The notes below the pieces were generated by a model. The model was not told the origin of the DNA and did no database searches. It saw only the letters and a list, made by a program, of their open reading frames with translations. Source: Chelonoidis abingdonii (lineage: Eukaryota; Chordata; Testudines; Testudinidae). Taken from it: 64,000 nucleotides of DNA. Shown in pieces: positions 1 to 9,831 of this stretch; position 1 is the first letter of the stretch, and every line of letters starts with the position of its first letter. Made by a program: the position numbers and the translations under genes. Where the stretch lies: positions 14,441,034 through 14,505,033 of the forward strand of contig NC_133778.1 of NCBI RefSeq assembly GCF_003597395.2. The letters run 5' to 3'.

Positions 1-4
1 GAGG

Positions 5-165
5 TAATGGCCATTATCCCCATTTTACAAAAGAGAAAACTGAGGCACAGATCCATGAAGTGACTTGCCCAAGGTTATCCAGCAGGCCAGTGGCAAAGCT
101 GAAAATAGAATCAACATCTCCTGAGTTCCAGTGCATTCTCCTATCCACAGTGAGCCACAGTGCCT
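5..165 (-). repeat. MIR/CORE-SINE-like repeat, reverse orientation
   Basis: The segment has the hallmark reverse MIR order: CCATTTTACA, then AACTGAGGCACAGA, GTGACTTGCCCAAGG and CAGTGGCAAAGCTG. It is diverged, so the insertion is old. Confidence 0.75.
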
Positions 166-788
166 CTGTCAGTGAAACGACACTGATTTACACTATGTTT
201 AGCTATATGACTGTGCCCATAAATCTGGTACAAAGATGTTATAGTTTGGCCTGCAGTCAATCAATGACCTAAGCTGTATTCAGAGACAGGCTGGTTTGAG
301 ATCTTTAAAAGTCAGGCCCACTCTTTGCTTTAATAACCAGACTGAAAAAAAGTTAAAGGGTCTCTATGCTCAATTCCCCTGCTTGACCCTGCACTTCCAC
401 TGACCTATATCCTTTGAGTGCATGTTCCCCTTTGTGTGTCATTTCTGCTGGTAATCCCCATGAATGAGATATAGAATTCCCCATTCATCCATATGTACAG
501 GTTGATCAACTGATCCAGAGTTTAAACCATCAGGGCTTAGAGAACTCAACAACTGTTTTTTCATGGCTCACCTGTCAGAGTGGGATGTGTGTGATCAATT
601 TAGGACCAGGGGCTAAAAGTCTGTGAGGAAAATGGATGCAATGCGAGGATAAGGAGTAAACAGCTGTTTGTTTTCATGCTAGCACTTGAGCAGTGGGTAG
701 AAAGGCCTGACATGGATTTGAAATGCTCTGGCACATATGAGTCTGGCTTTTTTATTGCTATTGTTTGTATTACAATAGCACCTACAGG

Positions 789-989
789 CAGGGTTGCCAC
801 CTTTCTAATGGCTGTACCCTCGAGGCCCTGCCCCTTCCTCTGCCTCTCCCCCCTCCTCCCAGGCCCCACCCCTGCTCTGCCTCTTCCCCCCAGATTAAAA
901 AAATGGACACCAGGGCTTGTCAATGGCACTGGGACACACAAGCCGAAACCAGGACTGTCCAGGTGAAAACCAGATGGGTGGCAACCCTA
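789..989. mobile_element. hAT-type MITE, GTTGCCACC-ended family
   Basis: The ends are inverted repeats: CAGGGTTGCCACC on the left and GGTGGCAACCCTA on the right. They are flanked by CCTACAGG and CCTAGAGG, a 7/8 match at the 8-bp target length of hAT elements. The interior is C-rich then A-rich. The same ends recur at about 20724-21658. Confidence 0.7.
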
Positions 990-1035
990 CCTAGAGGCCT
1001 CAGCTGAGATCAGAGCCTCATAGTGCTAGATCCTG

Positions 1036-1068
1036 TACACACACACACAGACACACACACACACACAC
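1036..1068. repeat. (CA)n microsatellite
   Basis: Dinucleotide run with one CAG interruption, just before a CR1 fragment. Confidence 0.9.
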
Positions 1069-1074
1069 GAACAG

Positions 1075-1290
1075 AGCTGAATTCAACACAATTTAATTCA
1101 ATAAAGATAAGTGCAAAGTACTTCCCTGAGGAAGGAAAGATCAAATGGACAACTACAAAATTGGGGAATAACTGGCTAGGTGATAGTGCTGCTGAAAAGG
1201 ATCTGGGAGTGATAGTGGGTCACAAATTTAATATGAGCCAATAGTGCGATGCTGTTGCAAAACAGGCTAATTTCATTCTGGGGTGTTGAG
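1075..1290 (+). mobile_element. CR1 LINE fragment, end of ORF2
   Basis: The + frame reads NNWLGDSAAEKDLGVIVGHK, then FNMSQ and a stop. This is the C-terminal end of CR1 ORF2 (typical form: aEkDLGVlvd...lnmSqqC...AakkAN.iLG). After the stop the CDAVAKQANFILG block is still visible. Both ends are truncated. Confidence 0.75.
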
Positions 1291-1769
1291 ATGGGGTGTG
1301 TTCTCCACACTCACCCTGAAGGGGTTAACATAGGCCAGATGGGCCAATTCACTGACTAGGCTGCAAGCTGGTGGATATTTACGCTGAGAGGAGAGCGCTG
1401 ATTAAGCAGAGGAACAGGAGGGGCTTCTATAAAACCAGGGAGCTGGTGGTAGCCAGGGGGCTGCAATCACTCTCCTAGGGATAAGGGAGAGAAAGGGGTT
1501 TTGGACCGAAGAGGAAGGGTTTGTCTAGCAGACCCGGGTGATAAGGGCATAGCTAGGATGCAGAATGCAAGCCTAGGATAGGCAAGGTAGGAAGTGGTCC
1601 AGGGGAGAGGCAGGAAGGTTTGTAGTAGTAGAGACCCGGGCTGCTGGAGATAGGGCCTGTACACTGGAAGCCAGAGTTCCCCCTAGCAGCCATTGAATGA
1701 GTGGCCCAGTCTCGACTGTGATCTTGAAGACTGTCCAGGAGCATTCATCCCAGTCACAGAGGGAGTGAC
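1291..1769. other. Non-coding, LTR-like segment left of a MITE
   Basis: There is a TATA-like motif (TATAAAA near 1427) after a purine-rich stretch, in a layout that recalls an LTR promoter. I see no paired terminal repeat or clear TG...CA ends, so the identity is open. The segment continues at 2084-2340 on the other side of the MITE insertion. Confidence 0.3.
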
Positions 1770-2083
1770 CAGGACCGGGGCTAGGGGTTTTAGCGCCCTA
1801 GGCACATGGCACTTTTGCCACCCCACACGCTGGTCCCACGGCTCCGGTGGAGCTGCCGCAGTCGTGGCTGCGGACGGTCGGCTGCTCCTGCGGCTCCGGT
1901 GGAGCTGCCGCAGTCGTGGCTCCGGACGGTCGGCTGCTCCTGTGGCTCTGGTGGAGCTGCCGCAGTCACCAGAGCCGCAGTCACCGGAGCCACCTGCAGC
2001 CCCCTCCGGCAAAACGCCGCTCACCAATAATCCTGGTGCCCTAGGCAATTGCCTAGGCTGCCTAAATGGAAGCGCCAGCTCTG
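1770..2083. mobile_element. hAT-type MITE with internal 52-bp tandem repeat
   Basis: The element is flanked by a perfect 8-bp duplication, GGAGTGAC (1762-1769 and 2084-2091). It starts CAGGACC and ends GCGCCAGCTCTG. The right end (CCTAAATGGAAGCGCC) matches, inverted, the left end of the element at 33503. The centre (about 1841-1975) is a G+C-rich tandem repeat of 52-bp units, about 2.6 copies. Confidence 0.85.
1841..1975. repeat. 52-bp minisatellite inside the hAT MITE
   Basis: The word GCTCCGGTGGAGCTGCCGCA, or a close variant, recurs at 1841, 1893 and 1945. This gives an exact 52-bp spacing. Units two and three differ by point changes. Confidence 0.85.
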
Positions 2084-2419
2084 GGAGTGACTCACCCAGG
2101 ACAGTGGATGTAAGGACTGCCTGGGATGCTGTGGAGGACTTTAATAGAACCCCAGAAGGGGTGGACTATTGTGACTTGGCTGGAGCACTAAGCTACAAAG
2201 ACAAGGCGCTGCAGCTCGTGACGAGCAAGAGAGAGGCTGCAGAGCAAGACAATGGGCCAAGAAACCACAGGAAAAGGGAGTTAGGCTGAAAGAGCTAATC
2301 CCCAGAGTGGCCAGGAAGAGGCACCTCTAGCAGTGACAAGTGAACTCTGTGACAATGTGGTGGAGAATGCAGGCAGGCCTTGTTGCTGTCCCCCCTTGTT
2401 CTCCACTGGGGACTCTTTT

Positions 2420-3190
2420 TGATTATCCTGGGTGTGGTCAAATCACCCTCCTTCTTCCCTGAGTCAAGTCCCTGAATTATTGGGAATTCTTTCCTGGGAA
2501 AGTCTGCATCCACTAACTCTTCTGCAAGCTTTACCGTTTCCTCCAGGGTCACTGGCTGGATTGGCTGGTCCCTCTGGCCCCAAATGTGTGCGCTTTCGGG
2601 AGGTTCTGGAGAAATTGCACCAATGTTATCAAGTCTATTTTTTCCTCCACACTTGGGGTGTCTGGCCTTAGCCAGTGAATTGCCCAGTCTGTTATTTTTT
2701 GCACAAACACTCTGGGTTGCCTCCAGTCCATTTAGTGGCCCAAAATTTCTGTCATTTTTTGACCAAGAGGCCAACCCAGTCCAGTATAGGTGCCTTTACC
2801 CTTATCATAGTCCTGGGCCTGTTCCTCCCTCAGGGCCATAGAGGCCGCCTGGTCTTCTCTTTACAAACAAAATGCCACTTGGAGGGCCCACAATCCCTTA
2901 TTCCATCAGGCTTTCATTGCTACCCTCTCAAAAGTTAGTAAAAGCGCGTCAGGGTCATCTGTGCAGCCTGTCTTACACAGGCTCACCTCCTATGTCCCAT
3001 GCTGTTCTGTATCACGGGATTCACCCGGCCCTGTATTAGTCGCTGCTGCACCTGCACCTGTTCCTTTATCAACTCTTTCAGACTCTTCTGCTGCTCCACC
3101 TGCCATGCAAGGAAGGGCTGCTGTTCCATCTGATAGGATTCCTGGAACGAATGCATAGCCCTCTGCATCACTCTTTGTTGACCCACCAAC
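2420..3190 (-). pseudogene. Degraded Ty3/gypsy-type gag with SCAN-like region
   Basis: Minus-strand frames give a Gln-rich N-terminal part (3189-2983, with LAWQVEQQKSLKELIKEQ). A SCAN/capsid-like part follows: RVFVQKITDWAIHWLRPDT then SVEEKIDLITLVQFLQNLP at 2731-2560, and TLEETVKLAEELVDADFPRK in another frame near 2520-2460. A capsid-like 'W-L-P-x-T..ee..dli.leqFl..LP' pattern followed by an 'a..lae' helix is typical of gypsy/Gmr1-like gag and the related SCAN domain. Several frameshifts and stops interrupt it, and I see no pol region next to it. It is a dead fragment of a retroelement. The subfamily is an inference. Confidence 0.55.
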
Positions 3191-3315
3191 CATTATAGGG
3201 TCTGCTCCATTGCCCGAACACTGACTCCTCGCACTGGCTTTTCCAGTCTGGTCTTCTGTCACCATCAATTGGGAAATCACACTCCCAGACAAGCCACCGT
3301 GTGTAACAGGACATA

Positions 3316-3401
3316 CGTATTTTTCGCTCCATAAGACGCGCAGACATTTCCCCTTACTTTTGAGGAGAAAAAAAGTGCGTCTTATGGAGCGAAAAATACG
3401 G
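3316..3401. mobile_element. Short TA-flanked palindromic MITE
   Basis: The two arms (3316-3339 and 3377-3400) are perfect 24-bp inverted complements with the core TTTTTCGCTCCATAAGACGC. They surround a loop of about 37 bp containing a poly-A run. TA lies on both sides (3314-3315 and 3402-3403), as expected for a Tc1/mariner-type insertion. The whole element can fold into one hairpin. Confidence 0.75.
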
Positions 3402-3524
3402 TAGCTTCCTCCCCATGGAAACTGTACAGACTCCGCTGAGCATGCACTCAGTACCTTTTATTTCTAGCTCCCTCCACCAATCCTAGCCCAGACGTATTGA
3501 CAGGAGTCTTGCATGTAAGACACG

Positions 3525-4066
3525 GAGCATAACTGTCCAGCTCTACTTGACACTGGTGAGGCCTCAGATAGAGAACTGTGTCCAGTTCTGGGGTGCTACA
3601 GTGTAAGAAAGTTGGACAAATTTGAGAGCATTCAGAGGAAAGCAACAAACATGATAGAAAATTTAGAAAATCCAACCTATGAGGAAAGGTTAAAAAACTG
3701 GGCATGTTTAGTCTTGAGAAAAGAAGACTGAGAGGAGACCTAATAACAGTCTTCAAATTTGTTAGGGCTGTTATCAATTGTTCTCCCTGTCCACTGAAGG
3801 TGGAACAACAAGTAACGGGCTTAATCTGTAGCAAGAGAGATTTAGGTTAGAGATTAGGAAAACTTTCTAACTATAAAATTAGTTATGCTCTGGAATAGGT
3901 TTCCAAGGGCTGCTGTGGATCTTCATTATTGGAGGATTTTAAAAACAGGCTGGACAAACAGCTGTCAGGATTGGTCTAGGTTTACTTGGTCCTGCCACAG
4001 CACCCAGGGCTGGAGTAGGTGATCTCTCACAAACCCTTCCAGCCCTCCATTTCTATGATTGTATTG
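3525..4066 (+). mobile_element. CR1 LINE 3' end
   Basis: The order of CR1 3' words is clear: GAGGCCTCAG, CCAGTTCTGGGGTGCTACA, AGAGGAAAGCAACAAACATG, GAGGAGACCTAATAACAGTC, then a 3' UTR ending near CTATGATTGTA. It is 5'-truncated, as most CR1 copies are. Confidence 0.85.
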
Positions 4067-4069
4067 TAA

Positions 4070-4373
4070 GGGTATGTCTACACTGCACGATTATTTCGAA
4101 TTAGCTTAAACCGATATTACAAAACAGATCTAATAAAATCGGTTTAGCGCGTCCACAGTGGGATCCCGAAATCGATCTCTGGCTTCCCGTTACGCTTGTC
4201 ACGCAGCGCTGTGTATCCTGGAGTTTTTTATTCAAACGCTTTGGGAGGAGTTCCGAAATCGATTTAAGGAGCCGTTTAACTCGATATTAATGACGACGTC
4301 GTGTGAACGGATACAGCGTTAAATCGGTATATCGGCCATTAAACCGATTTAAAGTCGCAGTGTAGACCTGGCC
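4070..4373. mobile_element. PIF/Harbinger-type MITE
   Basis: Inverted ends GGGTATGTCTACACTGC and GCAGTGTAGACCTGGCC are flanked by TAA on both sides (4067-4069, 4374-4376). This is the 3-bp target of PIF/Harbinger elements. The interior is AT- and CG-containing (CCGATTT words) and has no ORF. Confidence 0.85.
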
Positions 4374-4790
4374 TAAGAGACAGTCCTTGCCCAGATGACT
4401 TTACAGTCTAAATCAGTGATGAGCAATCTGCAGCCAATGGGAGCTGTTGGAAGCAGCACAAGCCGCAAGGACGTGCTGGCCGCTGCTTCCTGCAGCTCCC
4501 ATTGGCCAGGAACGGCCAACTGCTGCCACTGGGAACTGTGGGCAGCTATGCAAATGTAAACAAACTGTCTGGTGGCCCGCCAGCGGATTACCCTGACAGG
4601 TCGCAGGTTTCCCACCACTGGTCTAAATGGATAAGACAAAGTGGGAGAGGTGAAAGAGAAGCATCGAGAGGGAAAGTGACTTGCTCAGGGTCACACAGCA
4701 GGCAAAGTGGTACGGTCAGGAATAGTCCCTAAACCTCCTGAGTCTACACACCACCTATTATAGCACACTAAGATATTTAATGTTTCTTTC
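4374..4790 (-). repeat. MIR/CORE-like SINE, interrupted by a hAT MITE
   Basis: 4377-4413 (ACAGTCCTTGCCCAGATGAC) and 4629-4760 (GTGACTTGCTCAGGGTCAC, then CACAGCAGGCAAAGTGGTA) form one reverse MIR-like repeat. It is split by the MITE at 4414-4620. Confidence 0.6.
4414..4620. mobile_element. hAT-type MITE
   Basis: A perfect 8-bp duplication, GTCTAAAT, flanks it (4406-4413 and 4621-4628). Ends are CAGTGATGAGCAATC and TTTCCCACCACTG. The interior shares the CAGCTCCCATTGGCC-type words with the elements at 20.7-21.7 kb and 37.0-37.4 kb. Confidence 0.85.
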
Positions 4791-5715
4791 ATCGATGGGT
4801 GTTGGTATTGTTGGGTTATGTTTCTTTAGTGTTTCAACCTCTTTACCTATGTCATGACGAAAGGGATATTTGCCAAAACAGCAAATTTTAAGCCGATTTC
4901 TGAATATCTGTGGAACGCAAATCTCATATTTGCAATGATACGCATTCTCCCCAGAAACCCAATCCGAACACTCTTCTAAATCAAAAAAAGAGCCACATCA
5001 CATGACTTGTGTCCGATCAAGCAGGGCACATTTGAAGTTCTCAGTATCGATTGCCAGCTACAGCAACACTTCTGCTCCACCCAAACAACTGAGTTGAGTG
5101 GGAATTCTTCCTAAGACATATCTGGAAGCCATGTAAGCAGTCCGCGTATGGCAGCATGGTCCCTATATGACCATGCATGATGTTTCTCTGGCCACAGGAT
5201 CTTTCTGAGTGTGACAAGTGTACAGATCATGGGACATCCACTGGTTTAGTGCATCACCGCCCTGCCCATTCCAGGGGATAACCCTTTCTCCTCATCCTAT
5301 GGAAAGATTCAGAGGAGTTTCTCCAATCTAACTGATAGAATTACCTGCTCCATGTGGGTCTTCTAGCATAGTGGAGAATGTGGTGTGTATGAGTTAAAGA
5401 GAGTAAATGGGACACTGGGCTAAAATGAAAATAGTGATGGGAGAACTATACGGATTTCTGGGTTTTATGTTATAGCCATAACTCCCATGACCCATACAAA
5501 GAAAAAAATCACAAGGCTATCTAGACTGTCTGTTATCTATAAATGTATTATTTTCACCCTATGTAAAAATGATACAGCTTCCCTTGAGGAGTTTAATGGC
5601 AAAACTATCTATACGCCCAGCTCAGCTACTGCAGTAAAATGACTGTCATTTCCATGTTCTCCTTAAAATTACATTAGTACACCAAATAAAAAAAAATCAG
5701 AGCATCTCTTACAAC
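4791..5715. other. Unique-looking AT-rich DNA, nothing recognised
   Basis: I see no coding frame, splice pattern, or repeat family here. Only short ORFs without recognisable features occur. Confidence 0.5.
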
Positions 5716-5717
5716 AA

Positions 5718-5870
5718 TGAAAATCCAGAGTAACTCACGTGAAGCCAATGGAGTTTTGGTGGAGTTCCACTGATGTGAGATGAGACTTAGGCCCAATAGA
5801 GTAACTGAAAAGTTTGAATCAATTGAGTTACTCTGGATTTACACTGGTGTACCTGAGATCAGAGGGAGAG
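5718..5870. repeat. Ancient palindromic amniote repeat
   Basis: The segment is an imperfect inverted repeat. GAGTAACTC...CAATGGAG on the left is mirrored by GAGTTACTCTGGATTTACAC on the right. I know this word set from ancient repeats common in turtles and crocodilians. No family name is assigned. Confidence 0.45.
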
Positions 5871-6389
5871 ATTTGGAAAAACAGCTGATGGATTTTGGAG
5901 CACAAGTTGCATTGACTTCATGGACTCATGCTTCTAAATCCTGCATTTATTTTTTTTTTGAAGATCTTCCCCAGAATCTAGGGCCTCAGATTTCTTTTGT
6001 TAAAGAGTAAGGATATCATTTGCAAAGACTCCTAAGTTCCCTTCAAAAGTAGCTCAGCCACTTAGGTTCCTATGTCTCATTGACCTTCAATGAGACCTCG
6101 CCTCCTAAATTATTTAGGTGCTTTTGCAAATTTTACCCTACAAGCCTGTTCCTGAGATGTACCAAGCCCCTTCTGATGAGACTTTAATTTTATCTTTACC
6201 AGACAACAAGACTGCAACAGAGGATTCCACAGCAGAACTGAACTGGAGCCAATGAGGTTAGTTTTCGTTCACACTGCACTATTAACAACTTTATGAAATC
6301 CCCTTGTGATGCTAGCAAACCAGCCAGCTCTTGCCCAGACTTCAGGCATTAGCTAAGAATTCATAGCTGAAAGACCAGACCAGGTCACC

Positions 6390-6895
6390 TGTATGTTGGT
6401 TTTACTCAAAATAGGAATTAGTCTTATAAGGATGTATTTAGTGTTTAGATTGTATGAAATGCTTGTAAATTGCTGCATGCACTTAATCTCACTTGTAATG
6501 TCTATATTCCATGCCATAAGAAAATATGTAAGTTTTGCTTTATAACTTTGAAAATGTATGCTTTAAACTTGTAAACCCCAGCACTGGAATCGTCCCCCCT
6601 GTTCATCCAGAAAGATTATCAAAATCAGGTGTTCCATGAAGGAACATCACAATACAAAGGATTTGTTAATGTGCCTATTACCCCTTGGAAATGCTATGTG
6701 CAAGGAAGCTTGTCCTGTGGACTTGGGAGCTGAATGAAGGAAATCAAAGTCACAGGAAAATTTTCCATCTCCTTGCAGTTTGAACTCTGACTGGGTTAGA
6801 GACACTAAACTAAAGCCAGAGATTCCCAGGGGCTGCCTCCTGGATCTGCCCTGAAATTCACCTTGAACGGACAGATCACTACAACTCTTTCACTC
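6390..6895 (+). mobile_element. LTR, 5' part (interrupted)
   Basis: Starts near TGTATGTTGGTTTTACTC and continues through AT-rich U3-like sequence to the TAA at 6896. The remainder resumes at 9832 after the Harbinger insertion. I recognise the word set as a common turtle endogenous-retrovirus LTR. No internal retroviral genes are adjacent, so it is probably a solo LTR. Confidence 0.6.
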
Positions 6896-7276
6896 TAAGG
6901 GCTTGTCTACACTTGCAAGTTTGTTGCCAAAAACTGGCTTTTGGCAACAAAACAGCCATAGTGTACACACTGCAAGGTCACTTTTTGGGGGGAAAAAAAA
7001 ACCTAGTTTTGGTGACAAAAAACTTCCACTCCTGCTAGAGACTTGTCATTTCCCCCTCCCTTTATTGTCAACAAATAGCCAGTGTAGAAACCACTGGGTC
7101 TTCTTCTGATTTTATTGGCCTCCAGAAAGTATCCCACAATTCCCGTGCTGCTGCTCTGGTCAGTGAGTTGAACTCTGCTGCCCTGTAGTCAACCCGCTCC
7201 TCCCCCTTGCAGGCCCGGGGACTTTTAAATCTCATTTTCTGTTTGCTGGCTTCCCAGAGGAGCTTCCCAGGTGAGC

Positions 7277-7958
7277 ATGGCTGGCTATCGCCCCAAACAC
7301 ACTGCCGCTTGGACCACCGCTGAATTGTTGGATCTGATCAGTATATGGGGAGAGGAGTCTGTTCGGTCGCAGCTGTGAGTGACCCGTAGGAATAGGGACA
7401 TATATATGGAAATTTCACAAGGCTTGTGTGAAAAGAGCTATGATTGGGACACGCAGCACTGCAGAGTGAAGATAAAGGAGCTGAGACAGCTGTACCATAA
7501 GGCATGGGAGGCGAACCATCACTCCAGTGGTACACCTAAGACCTGCCACTTCTATAAGGAGCTGAATGCTATCCTTGGTGGTGACCCCACCTCCATCACC
7601 AATAGCCCTGTGGATACTTCGCAGGCTGCTGAAAGAGGGGGTAACCCTGAGGCTGAAATTGTGGATAAAGAGTTAGAAGAGGCTGTGGTGCTCCCAGTGG
7701 CAGGGGCGGCTCTAGACGTTTCGTCGCCCCAAGCATGGCAGCATGCCGCAGGGGGCGCTCTGCCAGTCGCTGGTCCCGCGGCTCCGGTGGACCTCCCACA
7801 GGCGTGCCTGCAGAGGGTGTGCTGGGGCCTGGAGCCGCCCCTGCCCAGTGGGGTCACCAGGTGGGGCAGGCAGCCAGGAACTTTTCTCCACTCCAGAAGT
7901 GCTCAACGGGGAGCAGGAAACAGATGAGACTCTGGGTAAGTTCCTGTGGCTTGTGTAG
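7277..7958 (+). pseudogene. Harbinger Myb/SANT-like DNA-binding protein, broken
   Basis: The frame from the ATG at 7277 reads MAGYRPKHTAAWTTAELLDL, then ISIWGEESVRSQL and a TGA at 7376-7378. It continues in the same frame with RRNRDIYMEISQGLCEKSYD, QHCRVKIKELRQLYHKAWEA and CHFYKELNAILGGDP. This trihelix/Myb-SANT-like domain (W...E...L, then R....Y..IS, then C..K...L...Y) is carried by the accessory protein of PIF/Harbinger elements, which helps the transposase bind DNA and enter the nucleus. An acidic tail (EAEIVDKELEEAV) is cut at 7701 by a hAT MITE. The C-terminal piece GSQELFSTPE resumes after it. One in-frame stop plus an insertion make it non-functional. Confidence 0.8.
7701..7843. mobile_element. 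hAT-type MITE nested in the Harbinger element
   Basis: A perfect 8-bp duplication, CCCAGTGG (7693-7700 and 7844-7851), flanks inverted ends CAGGGGCGGCTC and GAGCCGCCCCTG. It interrupts the Myb-like gene. It belongs to the same subfamily as 16206-16422. Confidence 0.9.
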
Positions 7959-7962
7959 GGAA

Positions 7963-8990
7963 TCAAAAAGTGGGAGGCCCCTCATTGTCAAATTGGTTCC
8001 TCAAAGCCTCTCTGATGTTAATAGCAGCCCTCTGGGCTCCTCTGACAGCCCTGGCATCTGGTTGTTCAAACTGTGCAGCCAAGCGCTCTGCCTCCATGCT
8101 CCACACCTGAGCAAACATTTCACCCTTAGATTCACACAAATTATGCAAAGTGCAGCACAAGAATATTATCCTTGGTAAGGTCTAGCTTGCCATTGAGGCA
8201 CTTCTAGAGAGCTTTCAAACTGCCAAAGGCAATTCAACTACCATGCAGCACCTGCTCAGCCTGTTGTTAAAATGCTCCTTGCTGCTGTTCAGGTGCCCTG
8301 TGTAAGGTTTCATGAGCCTGGACTGTAAGGGGTGAACTTGTGGTCTGGAAAGAAAGTCCCCGCCTACAGCTTTCTGTACAGGCCACTGTTCTTGAAGATG
8401 TGTGCATCATGCACCTTTCCAAACCAGCCTGCATTGATGTCTGTGAAACACCCCTGGTGATCCACAAGCGCCTGCAACACCATGGAGAAGTATCCCTTCC
8501 TATTGATGCATTCAGAGGCAAGGTGATCTGGCAAATTGAAATGTGTATGCCATCAATGGCCTTGCCACAGTTAGGGAAACCCATCTCTGCAAAGCCATCC
8601 ATTATGTCATGCACATTTCCCAGAGTCACGGTCCTATGCAGCAGGATGCAATTTATTGCCCTGCACACTTGGAGTAATACAGCCCCAACAGTGGACTTTC
8701 CTACTCCAAATTGATTTGCAACTGACCAGTAGCAGTCTGGATTCACCAGCTTCCTCACAGCAATTTCAACACGCTTCTCTACCAGAAAGGCAGCTCTCAA
8801 TCTAGTATCCTTGCACCCCAGGTCAGGGGCCAGCTCAGCACCTAGTTCCATGAAGGTTGCTTTACACATCCTAAAGTTCTGTACCCACTGGTCGTCATCC
8901 CACACCTGCATGACAATGCGATCCCAGCAATCAGTGCTTGTTTTCCTAGCCCAAAAGTGTTACCATATGCAGCTCCTCTGTGAATGCACA
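7963..8990 (-). pseudogene. Harbinger DDE transposase (HARBI1-like), broken
   Basis: Minus-strand frame 8911-8540 reads WDDDQWVQNFRMCKATFMEL, then LRAAFLVEKRVEIAVRKL, an HTH-like SVANQFGVGKSTVGAVLLQV, and NCGKAIDGIHI, which holds the first catalytic Asp of the DDE nuclease. The frame then shifts; a neighbouring frame shows the SMVLQALVDHQG-like continuation. The C-terminal motif CCTLHNLCESKGE, with downstream REALRNQF, is at 8158-7963. The family (PIF/Harbinger, from which HARBI1 derives) cuts and pastes at TTA/TAA. Frameshifts after the first Asp, and a MITE at its N-terminal side (8994-9302), mean it cannot be active. Confidence 0.8.
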
Positions 8991-8993
8991 AAG

Positions 8994-9302
8994 CAGGGCC
9001 AGCTTTAGGCCGATTCCCCTGATTCCCTGGAATTGGGCCCACACCTGTGCCTAAGAGGGCCCTGCACCTTAGGCGCCTTTTTAATTTTTTTTACTTACCT
9101 GGCGGTGGTCCAGGTCTTCGGCGGCACTTCAGCAGCAGGGGGGTCCTTCACTTGTTCCTGGTCTTTGGCGGCATTTCGGCGGCGGGGAGTCCGCGGAAGA
9201 CCCAGAGTGAGGGAAGGACCCCCTGCCGCTGAAGTGCCGCTGAAGACCTGGACCGCCACCGGGTATTCAAATCGGGCCCCGCAGTTCCTAAAGCCAGCCC
9301 TG
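8994..9302. mobile_element. hAT-type MITE nested in the Harbinger element
   Basis: A perfect 8-bp duplication, GCACAAAG (8986-8993 and 9303-9310), flanks ends CAGGGCCAGCTTTAGG and CCTAAAGCCAGCCCTG. The interior has two GGCGGCA/CTTCAGC-type arms. It sits at the N-terminal side of the transposase gene. Confidence 0.9.
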
Positions 9303-9831
9303 GCACAAAGCACTGATAAGTTGCTGCCGTCCATATCACCTTCGGGTGCCTACGATTCATTCTCTGCTAACTTTGTGAGTAACTCTGCGAGTAACTGTGC
9401 TGCCATGCATCATGTCCTCAGGACAGCTAACAGCGCATAGGAGAAAAGTGCGAGATCCATCCTCTCTCACTGCAGATGCTGGCGTGCACTGCAAAAGAAT
9501 GACAGTTGGAAAAACGGCACAAAAGAAAGCCAGAGACATTTGGAGGGCTGGGACACAAAGTGGTTCATGACAGCACATTTTGCACATCCCAGGATGTGCT
9601 GCGCTCCATTTCTGCATTCCCACAACACCTAGTGATGGATAGTGTCACCAGGCATTGTGGAATACATACCCACAGTCCATTGCTCTCACTGTTAGCAAAG
9701 GTGCCCCGAATATGGACATGATCTAGCGACAGAGGGAGCAAAGGTAGACACGCTTTGGCGACTTTGCTTCTGTCGATTTTTCCTTGTCGACATTAGTTTC
9801 ATCGACAAAACTTGCCAGTGTAGACAAGTCC

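Larger units (their letters stand above)
6899..9831. mobile_element. PIF/Harbinger DNA transposon, 2.9 kb, two broken genes
   Basis: Terminal inverted repeats GGGCTTGTCTACACTTGC (left) and the complementary CCAGTGTAGACAAGTCC (right) bound the element. TAA is at 6896-6898 on the left; the right copy is altered (TTG at 9832-9834). It contains the two genes typical of an autonomous PIF/Harbinger element: a Myb/SANT-like protein on + (7277-7958) and a DDE transposase on - (about 7963-8990). They are convergent. Both are broken, and hAT MITEs have inserted at 7701 and 8994. The element itself inserted into an LTR. Confidence 0.85.

Noticed and set aside
1693..2289. 198-codon open frame on +
   Set aside because: It crosses the MITE with the 52-bp tandem repeat and both of its insertion junctions, so it cannot be an ancestral gene.
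8340..8714. 124-codon open frame on +
   Set aside because: Antisense shadow of the Harbinger transposase remnant.
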